Of a stretch of 56,310 bases of DNA, positions 34,246-45,232 are shown in pieces (within the stretch, counting starts at the first letter, position 1; each line of letters starts with the position of its first letter). Source of the DNA: Dissophora ornata (taxonomy: Eukaryota > Mortierellomycota > Mortierellomycetes > Mortierellales > Mortierellaceae); contig MU616674.1 in assembly GCA_025201705.1 (NCBI GenBank), forward strand, positions 2,154 through 58,463, read 5' to 3'. A program made the translations under genes and the position numbers. The notes below the pieces were generated by a model. That model was given only the letters and a program-made list of their open reading frames with translations, was not told where the DNA came from and searched no databases.

Positions 34246-36417
34246 CGTGGGCCATGAAGGTTTCTAAACAAAGTCTTCAAGGACCGACCCGCAAAGCCAA
34301 AATGAAAATTCACACATGCTGCTGCTGGTTTTCGATAAGGAAAAAAAAATGCATATTTCTTTTTATATGGCTAGCGCGTGTTTTGGGGCGAGAGGCTCAA
34401 CAGCGAAGGAATAGGGAGAGGAGGGGGGAGGAGTGAGCAAAATGGTATTCGCTTCGCCCCTGTTTCCATGTGTTCGCATAACGCTTTCTATTTGCTTGCA
34501 TATGATTCGATCCCCCCCAAGATAAGGCCTCATGGGTACTGGAACCCCCGTCCTATTAATGAGACTACAAATGCTATGCGTATGTCGAGGTACCTTCCAC
34601 GCATTTCCACACTTGCATGCCTCTGGGTGTTGTTGCCCCCCTCCATTCCTTCTTTGCACAGGTTTTTCGAGTGGCTGTGTGCCGCATTTTTTTTTTTTTT
34701 GTAGTTTTCAGAAAGCGCATGGAAGAGAGAGACAAAAAGACTCCGATACGCGTCCCCCCCCCCACACACACACAGACCGGTTGGAAAGACTATGTGTGTC
34801 TGAGTGCGAAGTGCATCTTTACGCGCCAAGAAGAGGGAAACAGCGTTACCCGATAATTTGATCAACGGATGATGACACTCGCTTGCAAATCATTGTCTGA
34901 ACAAATCGAGTCATCGTTTCGTGGACAGGGAGAAGAAAAGGGGTTCGTGCGTGGCCGCAATGGGGATGGATCACAAAGCGAACGATTACTGTTTGTGAGG
35001 GGGTGTAAACATGCATCATAATGAACAATGTTCTCGACTCTACCCACCATTTAGACTAGCGACGTTGAGGCTACGGGTCCATGGTGATGGGAGAAAAGGC
35101 AAGGGTTGTACAAATAGTCTACTTTTGGACCCTTGTTGTTAGACTTCCATCACTACCATTGAATTCGTACCTTGTTCACTTCACCATGCTTTGTCACTGC
35201 TCACTCCTGTTTCTCTGTCCCTCAACGAGCAAGCTTGAGAGACAACCAACAAGGCATCATCCCGCAACAAAGGTGTAAAATACACTGCTTTTAACGTCCA
35301 GAAAGCTAAATTCGACAGATGATGACGATTCACAGTAAAATTGTCATGGTCCCAGAGATGCACGATCCATAACTGGTCTGGATGCACCCACGATCATGAT
35401 TAAATGCATTTGTTCGAAGTTCTTCTGTCCTCCAACAGTATACCGTTCCAGTGCGTCTGTTGTCATATCAGGCGCAGTGCAGGAAGGCATTAGCGTGGTC
35501 GATGCCAGTAGGTACTGACCCTCGCACTCTGCAGGATGGCTTTGTCTACAAAGCCTTAGCCCTTTTTTTTTTTTTTTTTTTTTTTTGAGTCAAGTTGGTC
35601 GTCTGCCAATGGGATGCCGTTGCTCAGCAGTAGTCGTCTTGGAGGTTAGCATGGTACAGGCAGGGTTGGATGCTTTGTTGGTGCCCAAAGAGGATAAAGT
35701 TGGTGGATAGGATGAAGCATCGAGAATGTGGTGTAACCAACAAAGGCAGGATCCTTATTTCCAACTCGTCCGCGCTGGCTGATTATTTGTGGCATTGGCG
35801 CCTGCCCGTTCTGCATTTGCGTGATGCTTTGTTATATTTATACTCGGACCAAGAACCGCATGTCCGACCTTTTCTTTCCTTTTTCCTCTTCCCTCTTCCC
35901 TCTTCTCCTTCCATTTACTTTTTCCTTCGTTCGCTTGCTGCATGCAGTTTTTCCCACCCAATCGCGCGATACTTTAACTCGAGTATGATCCTGCGCTAAA
36001 AATCGACCCATCACGCATTGTCAACTTCCACTTCCGAAGCCATTTTTTTTTGGGCATTACCACAGCCTCAGTCGCTCGACGTATCCTGGTGTCTCTTTTG
36101 TCCATCATTGCTCTTTCTTTGGGAGATTAAACACAGCCTATTTACGCACACAGAGGGTCGACGCACTCCCCTCTTCACCGTCTGTTGTGAGCGCACACTG
36201 CCACCTGTCCTCAATTCCATTTCGCCTTGCGGCAACCTTGTCCAGTACAGCCAACATTTCTTCCAATCTTTGTTCCTTTGCCCTCTGTCTCGCTTTTATC
36301 CGAGTGCAACGATTCCCCCTTTAACTTTCCTCCTGAGTTATTTCGCTCCGCAAAAGACGAACCAACAGCCCATTTCCAACGCCTTTGCGACACGACGGCC
36401 AAAAAAAAGGACCAAAA
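34246..36417. other. Spacer upstream of the C2-pseudokinase gene
   Basis: About 2.2 kb with no supportable gene on either strand. It holds a T24 run at 35563-35586 and a CT-rich block at 35870-35930. Many short open frames overlap but none has family-like composition. Confidence 0.45.
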
Positions 36418-39400
36418 ATGGTAGAATCATTCCCGAGAGGGGTCGCTATCACAGCTATCGCAGCCAAGGACCTGGCAAAGCGGAAACGGTTTGGAGCACA
36501 AGGTATGTTCTATGGAGTTGCTTGTGTAGTCGTACTTGTTCCCGCGTAAAATTTTCTTTGGTCTTTGAAGCATGGTGTTGTGGGATGGGTTAATGCTGAA
36601 AGAGAATGAGAATGGGTTCATTCTTTGACAGCTAACAGTCAATTGTGCAACAAAACGTTGGGTCTCGTCCATTCTTTTATTTTTTTTGAGCATAGACCCA
36701 TATCTGGCTTTCTATCTTCAGGGACGGCGAAAGTTTACGATTGTCGCAGTCAAAGGCGGCGTAAAGCCAGAGTGGAACCAAACGGTATGTGTGGAAAAAG
36801 AGGCTACTAAAGGGCAGGATGCCACATGGAATGCCTACCAATTGATCGATAGACCGGCATCTTAGCATGATCTCAGTTGCAATGGAGAATTCTCTCTCGC
36901 TCACTCCACCACCACCACTCCCCCCCCCTTTTTTTTTTTTGGCTGTCGATGCGATCAATGAACATTTAGATAAAGTACAACCGAATTTACGATGCAGTGC
37001 CGAGTAAAGAGACCACGCTCACAGTCTACTGCATTCACGAGAAGACAGGTGTGAAGATGGGCTCGAGCGATGGTCTGATAGGAAGCTGCGAGATTGATCT
37101 CAAGAAGACCTTGTTCTCGTCAGAAACAGGAGTTCACGATGGTAAAGGACCAACGGCGAGTGAGCTGGCGAACGATCTGGCGATTTGTGTTTCCACAAAA
37201 CTAACCCCCCCTCCCCCTCCCATTCCTACTCTGGCTCGTCATTTGTCGCCTTTTTTAGGCTGGTTCAAGTTGATGTTTGATGGGAAAAACTCTGGCCAGG
37301 TGCATCTCCGTCTGCAGTTGTGTGAGCCTTCAGTGAGTAGCGGCATTCCGGTGCATGGCGCAATGCTCGGCACGGACTCTGAACAAAGGCTGACGCATTC
37401 TTTTATCCATCGATTTGATGACATTACTGACCAATGCTCCATTCTGTATCTTACCGCAAAAAATGTACATTGCCATTTCATGTACGGCAATATAGGATGA
37501 AGAGGACAAGCCCGAGGATGCACCAGTACGTCTCAATCACAAGAACCGCATCGTGAAATCAAAGTCGGAGAAACGGGCTGATATGAAGATCGCAATGAAC
37601 GCAGCAGCTGTGTCCAGTCCTAGCTCAGATGGAGGGCAGCTTCAGTCATCCTCGCCTACAGCAGGTCAATCCGGCGGTGGAGTTCAGCGCGCTCCAACTA
37701 GTCGGCTGAATCGACCACGTTCAATGGCGGATCTTAAGGAACGACAGCCCACAGTCAAGTTCCCGGAAACTGTCCAACGCAGAATCAGCTCAAGATCTAT
37801 GGAGGACGTCAGGGATACTGCTATATCGCCCACTGCCGACTCTTCCGACGCCGAGGAGGACGAACGGAGGGTCAGTAGCCCCAAGCAGACCTTTACTCTC
37901 CAGGACAGCAACGGCAACATTAACCAACTCAACTTGTTGATTGCACCGTTTGACCCCAACTGGCTCCAACCAACACCGCCAATCTTGCGCCGAGCATTGT
38001 CAGCTCAGTTTTATTACGAGGACCTCCAAACTCAAATGTCGACCAACCCGCGGGAGCTCCTCTTCCCACGGCCACAATCACAGCAGGGGCATGTAGGATA
38101 CTCAGGAGAATCCATTTATACTCCAAACGGCCCTCAGTCCTTTCAGAGCTTCGGTCAGGCACAGCAGCCACAGCCACAGCCACAGCCGCAGAATCAAATG
38201 CAGGCGCTCAGTCAACCAGGGCGCACAGGCACTGCACCAATCCACAGTTATGTCCCTCAACCATATCAGCAGAAACAGCCCAACCCTGCTGGACAGTTCA
38301 ACATTCCCCAGTCCAGCATGCCCTCCAGCATGCCCCAACCCAGCATGCCCTCCAGCATGCCCCAGCCTAGCATGCCCCAGCTCAGCATGCCGCAGCCGCA
38401 GCCACATCCCCACTCAATGCCCAACCAACGTCATCTACCTCCATCATCACAGAAATCATGGCTATCTCATACCCAAAGTACTGTCGCCTATCAGCCCCAT
38501 ACTGTATTCCAGCCTCGCCAATCCTCACGCTCAAGAATGGACTTGTCAGGAAACTCCAAGTTTGCGTCGCTTCCTTCTAGAAACTATATTTCTCCTAATC
38601 ACCTGCAACAACTGAGAGACATTGGCGGGAGCACTGCTCAGACTGCCGCGACGCAACAAGGCGGCATGGCGGCGAGTGTTCCAGAACCGTTCCTACGGCC
38701 AGGAAGTACCGCCCCGACGTTAATTCCACCAACTGCGGCATCATCACTCGGACCAGCAGCTGGATACATGCCTGAAACGTATTCAAAAGAGCACCAACGT
38801 ACTCTCTCCAATCAGCTACCGCAGCTTGCGCCGCCCGTAACGCAGCCCCATACCCAGCTGAGTCTCGGGCCAGATCCACGCAATGTTATGCACAGGATGC
38901 CAGGTGCACCCCCAGAGCCTGAACGTCCCAGCACCAGCAACTCTTTTTACACTTCTCAACTATCGAGTACACTGCCTTCAATGCCTGTAATGAGTCAGGC
39001 ACCCAACAGACAAATTCCAGGGCAGCCAGTGTATTTCGCATCACCCATTCCTCTACAGCAACAATATGGCACATCCCAACACACACAGCAGTCGTCCACA
39101 AATCACAATCAACCAAGCGCATCCCCATTCTCGGGTGGCGAGGCCTTCAACGCAATGACAAAGTCGCCCGCCACTTCTGTCGCAGCCAAGATCCCAGGTA
39201 AAGCTAAGGACCCCATCTTTTGTCAATATAAACCGCGTCCGGTGACATGGAATGGCAATGATATCCAAGATTCGCTTTCCGATTCACACCTTGGCCGTCG
39301 CATCCTGGAACGGTATACCCTGGGAGTCAGCCGCGAAAAGTATGTGCGAGAGGGATTCTATATCAAGGAGAGGAGCCCCTTCTTGGCAGATAGCACAACA

Positions 39401-41308
39401 ACCCAACAGCGCCAGTTGCAGCAGCAGCAGCAAAGATCCGCCTCGCAACGACAGCTGCAACGGCAGTTCACGATGGATCAGGGTGGAAACGACCGCGTGA
39501 TTCTGAAGTATTTCAAGACGAGGCGCGAGTGGGAAGTTGACAGCGTGATGGTGCGCTACCTCACCTGTCAGCATCCAGAGGAGAAACTTGAGAGTCAATA
39601 CATGGACTACCCTCAACCCCAACAGCATAGTCAAGTGGTTAGCCCATTCGTGGTGGGTCTTTACGAGACGTTTATGCATCCGCAAGGCACAGATAATGAC
39701 GGCTGTCAATACCTTTCTGTCGTTCAGTGGTACCCAGAGACTCTACAAAGCTACATCGATGACAGAATTGCATCAGGTGAGGGTTTCGAGATGACTATGC
39801 CGATTATCAGGTCCTTGATTGAGTGTGTGGAATGGATTCACAGCCGCAAGATCTGCCACTTGAACCTCAAGCCATCGAATTTCGTCCGCGACCCTTATAT
39901 GGCGTCTTCGGTCGACCGGGCGCGTGGCACAGGTTGGAAATTAGTGGATTTCGAAGCTGCGCGCGTGATCGATGAGGAGCCTGTGGGTCGCTGCACGATT
40001 TCCTACGCAGCGCCCGAGATTCTAGTTGGCCTTACATCCTCGATCGGAGTGCACACAAAGGGAGCCTTGGATATCTGGTCCCTTGGTCTAGTCATTTTCG
40101 AACTTCTGACGGACCAGCCCTTGTTCAGGACGGACGATCATGCCAAGGAAGTGCTCTTGAACAATTCTCGTGCCTTGAAACCCGTCCGGTACTACGACAG
40201 TAAGACTGTCGGTCCCGAGTTCCACGGACTCTTGGATGCGATGCTCGCATACGATTCCGAAAAGCGATTGTCGGCTTCCCAGCTCTTGAAGCTGGACATC
40301 TTCACAAAGCCAATATCTGCAAAACCCGTTTCGCAGGACAAGATGATCAAGAACAACAACATATTGTCTTTACGAGACCTCAATGCGACGCGGCTCTGTA
40401 ACTTTAGAGATGAAACGTCTGACAAAGGAAGCGGAGATGGCAGAAGCGTGGGTAACAGCCATGGATCCGGGGATTCGGGCTATGGATCGACACCGTCTCA
40501 TCAGATGATGATGCTGGAGGGCATCGGCCGTGTTTTGGATTCGCCCTTTGACCAAGTCCCACGATTGTTTATGATCCTCCCGCCCAGGGCTCAAGATCTA
40601 GACCCGAAACAGCCGTTTCAGCCAAACAATTTATTCCACAACAAGTGCTTGCGTCTTGTTCTGCTCTGCGAGGGCCTTAGCGGTTACGGTGAAGATGCTC
40701 ATGTTACAGATCATCGCGGATACTTGCTGCATGACTCTGCTGCATTTACCCAGGACGTCGGTAAACTCCTCTTGCATCTTGTCGCGGTCGCAGGAACCAA
40801 TAATCCAGGGCACCAGACCCCGGGATTGGATAACCCCCTGGTACTCACAGGAACTCCACTTGACAATTGTCAAGGACGGTATCCCTCGATGAGATCCTAC
40901 TACGAGGTCTTGCAGAGTTCAATTCAGAGGCAAGTTGGAGCAGCACCTTCTTTGAGCGAGCTTAGGTTGCTCCGTGGACCGACATTGAAGGCGCTGGAAC
41001 AATGGCTTGTGCGCTTGGTGCGTAAACAGTGTCAACTCGCCTCCGAAGCGAACCTTAGGCGTCTGCCGTCGAACATAACACTTTCTGGTGGGAATGGTGG
41101 CAATGCATATGATGAGCTCCCAGATCAGATGGCAAGAGCAGGTTTGCAGGATGTCGATCTGCCAGAGGTGACAGGACCGGGAGGTGGAGAGGGATATGGT
41201 GGACTGTACAAGATGCCGGTGGGAACCTGTGGTGATCGATGGATCTGTAGAGGATGCGTTAGTAAGCAGATGGCCATGGCTGCCGCCGACAGTGGTGCTG
41301 CGAACTGA
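36418..41308 (+). CDS. C2-domain protein with a catalytically degenerate kinase domain
   Basis: Five exons (36418-36502, 36696-36784, 36970-37141, 37259-37332, 37496-41308) encode 1410 residues. The N-terminal 135 residues form a C2 domain (GVAITAIAAKDLAKRKRFGA; DPYLAFYLQGRRKF; GGVKPEWNQT; GQVHLRLQL) that may bind membranes. About 650 disordered residues follow, rich in Gln, Pro and Ser with SMPSSMPQP repeats. A protein-kinase fold spans about 765-1090: the VAIK lysine is kept as Lys811 (VILKYF), but the catalytic loop reads HLNLKPSN with Asn930 in place of the catalytic Asp, and the DFG motif reads DFE (958-960). APE is kept (AAPEI). It is therefore a predicted pseudokinase. The C-terminal region from about 1162 (PRLFMILPP) resembles a conserved module found in many Mortierella and Glomeromycotina proteins, ending with CGDRWICRGC. 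Partner and role unknown; a signalling scaffold is an inference. Confidence 0.8.
38306..38400 (+). repeat. Short tandem repeats coding SMPQP/SSMP units
   Basis: Repeats around the core CCAGCATGCCCC encode alternating SSMP, QPSMP and QLSMP units in the disordered linker of the pseudokinase protein. Confidence 0.75.
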
Positions 41309-41356
41309 GCGACGATGTCGTGATGTATTATGATTTGATAGGGACGACGACAAGAT

Positions 41357-41362
41357 AATAAA
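41357..41362 (+). terminator. Polyadenylation signal AATAAA of the pseudokinase gene
   Basis: AATAAA 49 nt after the stop codon of the 1410-residue protein. Confidence 0.5.
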
Positions 41363-41901
41363 GTAACGGGTGGCAGCTCACAGTCCGTCTGTGATAGTGC
41401 ATCGGCTCACGACCCCTGGGAGTCGTCGAATATTGACTTTGAGGAGTGCTGAGGTGTTTTTGGTTGCGGCTACACCCTGAACCGTAGTAGTGCTATTTCC
41501 TTCTCTGATTTAGGTGAGGTCTGCCAAGGCGGCATCGCGGTCTTCATCCTAAAGGTCGCGGGTTTCGTAGAGCATGTAGCTGGCTCTTGTGGTAGTTGCT
41601 GAGACTATTTGGATTCCATAGACCTCGTGTTGCTGGATTGCTTCGTACAGTGCTGTTTTGCTGGGGTATTACATTGCGGACTACACCTTCGTGAGTCGAG
41701 GGGACGGGCGAGATGTCTTTGCTGGTCGTTATTGTGTCTCAGAGCATTTGCATGGCGTCCTTGGGTCCCTTTGGTGTTGACTCCTGGGGTTGGGGAAGGG
41801 GAAGACGAGGTGGGAACCTTCTTTCCGTTTGAAATAAAAAAGGAATATTTTATTGCAATGTTTTTGCCTCGACGTTTGCCTCTATGTAGTCACGTAGGGA
41901 T
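41363..41901. other. Spacer before the repeat-rich region
   Basis: No gene recognised; an open frame at 41609-41905 has unbiased composition and no family match I know. Confidence 0.4.
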
Positions 41902-42013
41902 CTAGTCTGCTGTGATGACCTCTTTTAGTTGACCGACAGTCAAAGCCCAATCCGCCTTGACTCTGAATGCCGTGGAGGGTGGAGACCCACTGACGAAGCA
42001 GAACAAGGGGCAG
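41902..42013 (-). pseudogene. Crinkler (CRN) N-terminal domain fragment
   Basis: The minus strand reads LFCFVSGSPPSTAFRVKADW followed by ALTVGQLKEVITAD and a stop. This matches the start of the CRN N-terminal ubiquitin-like domain (LFC(L/F)V.G....AF.V.....TV..LK..I), present in many Mortierella and Glomeromycotina Crinkler-type proteins. The frame stops at TAG (41902-41904) where the domain should continue, and no C-terminal effector domain follows. It is open upstream to about 42156 but that part is not CRN-like. I read it as a truncated remnant at the edge of a repeat cluster. Confidence 0.45.
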
Positions 42014-42219
42014 GACCTCGACCTGCGCTCCTCCGCATCCTTCCTGGCGACTCGAAGGTTTTCTTCAACCGAATAGAAAATTCTAAGGGCTCTTGCAAAC
42101 CCCCGCAGATGTCTGTCAATGGCTTTCATCTGCGCAAGACTTTCCAGTCCTGACAAGAAGACTTCCTCGTTCTGACCACGAACAAGGAAATCCCCTTAGT
42201 CCCTCCCAATCCTTGATTG

Positions 42220-42345
42220 CTGTCTCACAGAAATATTTGTTCGTTTCCTTGGAAACGAACAGCATCTGGTTGTTATATCCAACGAAGATTGGTCGCATTG
42301 TTGGTGGTGGTGGCGGTGGTGGTGGTGTTGTTGATGGCGAGTGTT
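42220..42345. repeat. Palindromic repeat, first module copy
   Basis: The minus strand reads AATGCGACCAATCTTCGT followed by TGGATA, the same motif as both arms of the palindrome at 44031-44161. Next to it lies the inverted pair TTCGTTTCC / GGAAACGAA (42240-42260). A GGT/GTT trinucleotide run (42302-42356) abuts it, as a CAA-type run abuts the second copy. Confidence 0.6.
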
Positions 42346-42359
42346 GTTGTTGTTATTGT

Positions 42360-42610
42360 AGCTAATTTAATCAACAAGAGTGCCATGATCAGTCAAACTA
42401 TTAAAGACTGAGGATTAGATGCAGCAAATGCATCCGCCTCACCAAAAAAAAAGCATGTGGCTAAATATTACGGGGGGCACAATAGAGACATAAAAGATGT
42501 ACTTCCAAGTGAGAGAAAGCGAGAGCGCGAGTGAAAGAGAGAGTAATACACTTAAAGGTGGTCAACAGTGCTTTGAAAAGAGTGAGCGCGCCTGTCTGCA
42601 TGCATAAATT
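42360..42610 (+). repeat. Module repeated at about 44170-44335
   Basis: Blocks in the same order occur twice: an A run followed by GTGG.(T/C)AAATATT.C, then CGAGAGCGCGAG, then CTTAAAG and GCTTTGAAAAGAG.GAGCGC. The two copies are clearly related but diverged and differ by small indels. Function unknown. Confidence 0.55.
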
Positions 42611-42996
42611 ACCTCAGCCCTCGCGATCGAGGATTATGAGAGCGCGCGCATGAGGTCCGTTCGAGAGAGCGAAGGTCGCTCGATGGGTTCTAGAGAGGCA
42701 ATGGAAGGTCGAAAGAATGTTGCAGAATATAAAAGAAAACTGTCAGTGTATCCGCGTTGTACGCTTGGGGGTGGAAGGCGCAGCATGTTTTAAGGACAGC
42801 ACAGCAGTTTACAAGGACGACATGGCTCTGATAAACATAGAAGATCGACCAGCTCGGGTCGAGCGCGATCAGTGAGAAGAGGGATATGACGGAAAGAGAG
42901 GAAAGCGAGGTGGAGAGAAAGGTGGAAGTAGAGAAAGGTGGAAGTAGAGAAAGCTTTTGCCACCACACGACATAAAAAGAGTCTTTTATTTTGTGC

Positions 42997-43911
42997 ACCA
43001 CACGACATAATGTCATAATGACATCACGGCTTGCCCAAGGAGGGCGATCGGCGCATCGCTGTTCGTCATGCACGTGGAAATGCAGTCTCTTTTATTTCGT
43101 ATCAGAGAGAGATTCTTGCAGAAGCCTCTGCCATACATGAACTGAGCACACTGTGCGCGTCGCAATATACTCAAAACAAAGTAGCCCTTTCGTCCTTTGC
43201 TCTTCCTTCCAGTGCGCAATCGATATATTCTTCAAGTCGTATCCTCTCTTCAGCGTGTTGCACACTTCGTTTGGATGGCGGTGTACTTTTACGCATGACT
43301 TTCGATCAGCTTCTTGTGCGCCGCAGCCATCATCGCTTCGCATGAAGTTTCAAATGCACCAGATGTTAGTCAGCCTCCTTCCAAAGTGATATGTCCGAGC
43401 GGGTGAAACTTAAGGCTGATCCTATGATGTATTAAGATGGCGTGCGCATCATCGAATTTACATACCTTAGACTCAGCTTTAAGTTTTCCCACTCTGACAT
43501 GCCACTTTAGGAAGGAAGCTAATCAGAATCTGGTACAGTTGGAACCTCGTGTGTAGAGGTGATGGCTGCGGCGGTCAAGAATCTGATCGAAAGTCATGCG
43601 TAAAAGTACATTGCCATCCAAACGAAGTGTGCAACACGCTGAAGAGAGGATAAGACTCGAAGAATATATCGAAAGCGCACTGGAAGGAAGAGCAAAGGAC
43701 GAAAGGGCTACTTTATTTTGAGTATATTGCTACGCGCACAGCGTGTTCACTTCATGTATGGCAGAGGCTTCTGCAATCCTTCACTTAGAGTGACTCACAC
43801 GAAATGAAAGAGACTCTTTCCTTCGTGCATGACGATCAGCGATGCGCCGACCGCCCTCTCTCGTTTAGGCAGGCCGTGATGCCATTATGTCATTATGTCG
43901 CGTGGTGGTAA
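42997..43911. repeat. Long inverted repeat, about 0.9 kb
   Basis: Left arm from about 42997 and right arm to about 43911 are reverse complements around a centre near 43445. In the block 43190-43317 against the right arm I count 7 mismatches in about 128 positions. The outer ends read CACCAC(A/G)CGACATAATG in both arms. The centre holds a small hairpin (AGATGGCG / CATCAT). Arms are about 430 nt and the loop is a few tens of nt. No conserved protein was recognised in either arm. A transcript would fold into a very long hairpin. Candidate explanations are a foldback transposon, a pair of oppositely inserted copies of one non-autonomous element, or an inverted duplication. Confidence 0.85.
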
Positions 43912-44030
43912 AAGAGGGGATTCGACGCTTTCACCACTGTCGGTGGGAAATTGGGCTGCAGTATAAAATGAGGGTTCGTGTTCCTCGCTACAAACAGCTC
44001 TCTTTCCATCATAAAAAACAACAGCAGAAG

Positions 44031-44161
44031 CACAACAACGACATTAATGCGACCAATCTTTGTCGGATACATAAAGTATATCCCATTGGTGTCACTCACA
44101 CGAGTGAGATGTGCTTCATGTATCCAACAAATATTGATCGCATTAATGTTGGTGTTGTGCT
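44031..44161. repeat. Imperfect palindrome of about 130 bp
   Basis: The two arms of about 47 nt match as GCACAACA...ACATTAATGCGA and continue through AATxTTTGT(C/T)GGATACAT; over the core 32 positions I count 3 mismatches. The centre holds CACTCACACGAGTGA. The same arm sequence occurs once more in the copy at 42264-42310. Confidence 0.8.
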
Positions 44162-44169
44162 TCTGTTTT

Positions 44170-44335
44170 GTTTTTAGTTTGCTAATTACTATCAAAAAAA
44201 AAAAAGCGAGTGGTCAAATATTGCCGGAGTCACAAGAAGGACAAAGAAGAGGCACTCCCAAGCGAGAGCGCGAGAGATAGAGAGAGCAATGTACTTAAAG
44301 ATGACAAGTAATGCTTTGAAAAGAGGGAGCGCATG
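44170..44335 (+). repeat. Second copy of the 42360-42610 module
   Basis: Shares with the first copy, in order, the A-run plus GTGGTCAAATATT, AAGCGAGAGCGCGAG, ACTTAAAGATG and GCTTTGAAAAGAGGGAGCGC blocks. It is followed directly by the half copy of the long inverted repeat. Confidence 0.55.
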
Positions 44336-44339
44336 CAAG

Positions 44340-44735
44340 AAAATAAGAAGTCTCTTTTATTTCGTGTGAATAACTCTTAGTAGAGGATTGAGAGAGATTC
44401 TTGCAGAAGCTTCTGCCATGCATGAAGTGAACACACTGTACGCGTAGCAATATTACTAAGACAAGGTACTGTTGCTCTTCCATTCAGTGTGCTATCGACA
44501 TATTCTTTGAGGTTTATCCTCTCTTCAGTGTGTTGCGCACTTCGTTTGGATGGCAGCGTACTTTTTTTACGAGGACTTTCGATCAGCCCCTTGTGCGCTG
44601 CAGCCATCGTCGCTACGCACGAAGTTACACATGCACCAAACACCAGCTAGTCTCCTTCCCAAAGATGAGCCTAAGATGTACGAGTCGTTATTAAGATGGT
44701 GTGAGCACCATCTAATTTACTCACACGCACTGAAT
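44340..44735 (+). repeat. Diverged half copy of the long inverted repeat
   Basis: Corresponds to the left arm plus centre of the inverted repeat at 42997-43911: it shares TTTTATTTCGTGT, GATTCTTGCAGAAGC, TATCCTCTCTTCAG and CACTTCGTTTGGATGGC. The centre here is a perfect small hairpin, AGATGGTG TGAG CACCATCT. The right arm is absent. Divergence is higher than between the two arms upstream. Confidence 0.75.
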
Positions 44736-45120
44736 CGCCCCAGAGGGGCACGGCGCTGAAGACTTTGGATGGATGTCCTTTAGCAAAGAGAGTTTCGTTT
44801 GCAACGCCGGCATTTCTATTGAGATGAGTGTGGAATAATGATCGAGAAGCGACTGTCGTCGCCGACTAACGTTGCCAACGCCGCGACTCCTGCTAGAACT
44901 TAGCAACCATTCCGATATAACCTAGGATTACATCCATTGTGCCAACCGCGCAATTCCGCACGGGCTTGCGAGCGATTGCTGGTGCAACCATGTACTAAAT
45001 TATTGCACAGGTTCCAACCGCTTTTACACTCACCCTGCCTTTTTAAAATGGTGTTGACGCGTTTGTTGATCGAGCTGTGCTAGAATCAAACATTTTAAGT
45101 TCGAGCCACAACATGGTGAT
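44736..45120. other. Spacer inside the repeat region
   Basis: Nothing recognisable on either strand. Confidence 0.4.
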
Positions 45121-45232
45121 GAAATCTGTGCAGCTTATATGGAAGCTCTGCTGGCTTCTTGGCGTCTGCGGTTTCATGCGTCCAGGCGGCACTTTTTACA
45201 CAGGCATCCACTTGTCGGGAAAGGTGTGAGGG
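45121..45232 (+). pseudogene. Tyrosine recombinase fragment (DIRS-type)
   Basis: One plus frame reads KLCWLLGVCGFMRPGG, which matches KLCWLLGACGFLRPSD in the recombinase at 53675-54726, with similarity at the DNA level over about 40 nt as well. The Arg in GFxRP is the expected first catalytic Arg of the tyrosine recombinase core. The frame ends at a stop near 45228 and no other part of the recombinase was found nearby. It is a small relic of an element related to the one on the right. Confidence 0.5.

Noticed and set aside
34363..34865. Several overlapping open frames on both strands
   Set aside because: Low-complexity sequence with G, C and T runs; none shows conserved motifs.
43031..43345. 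Open frames inside the long inverted repeat arms
   Set aside because: The three copies of the arm do not keep a common reading frame beyond short pieces, so coding is not supported.
42997..44735. CRISPR-like array
   Set aside because: The repeats are long, inverted and few, without regular spacers, and the genome is eukaryotic.
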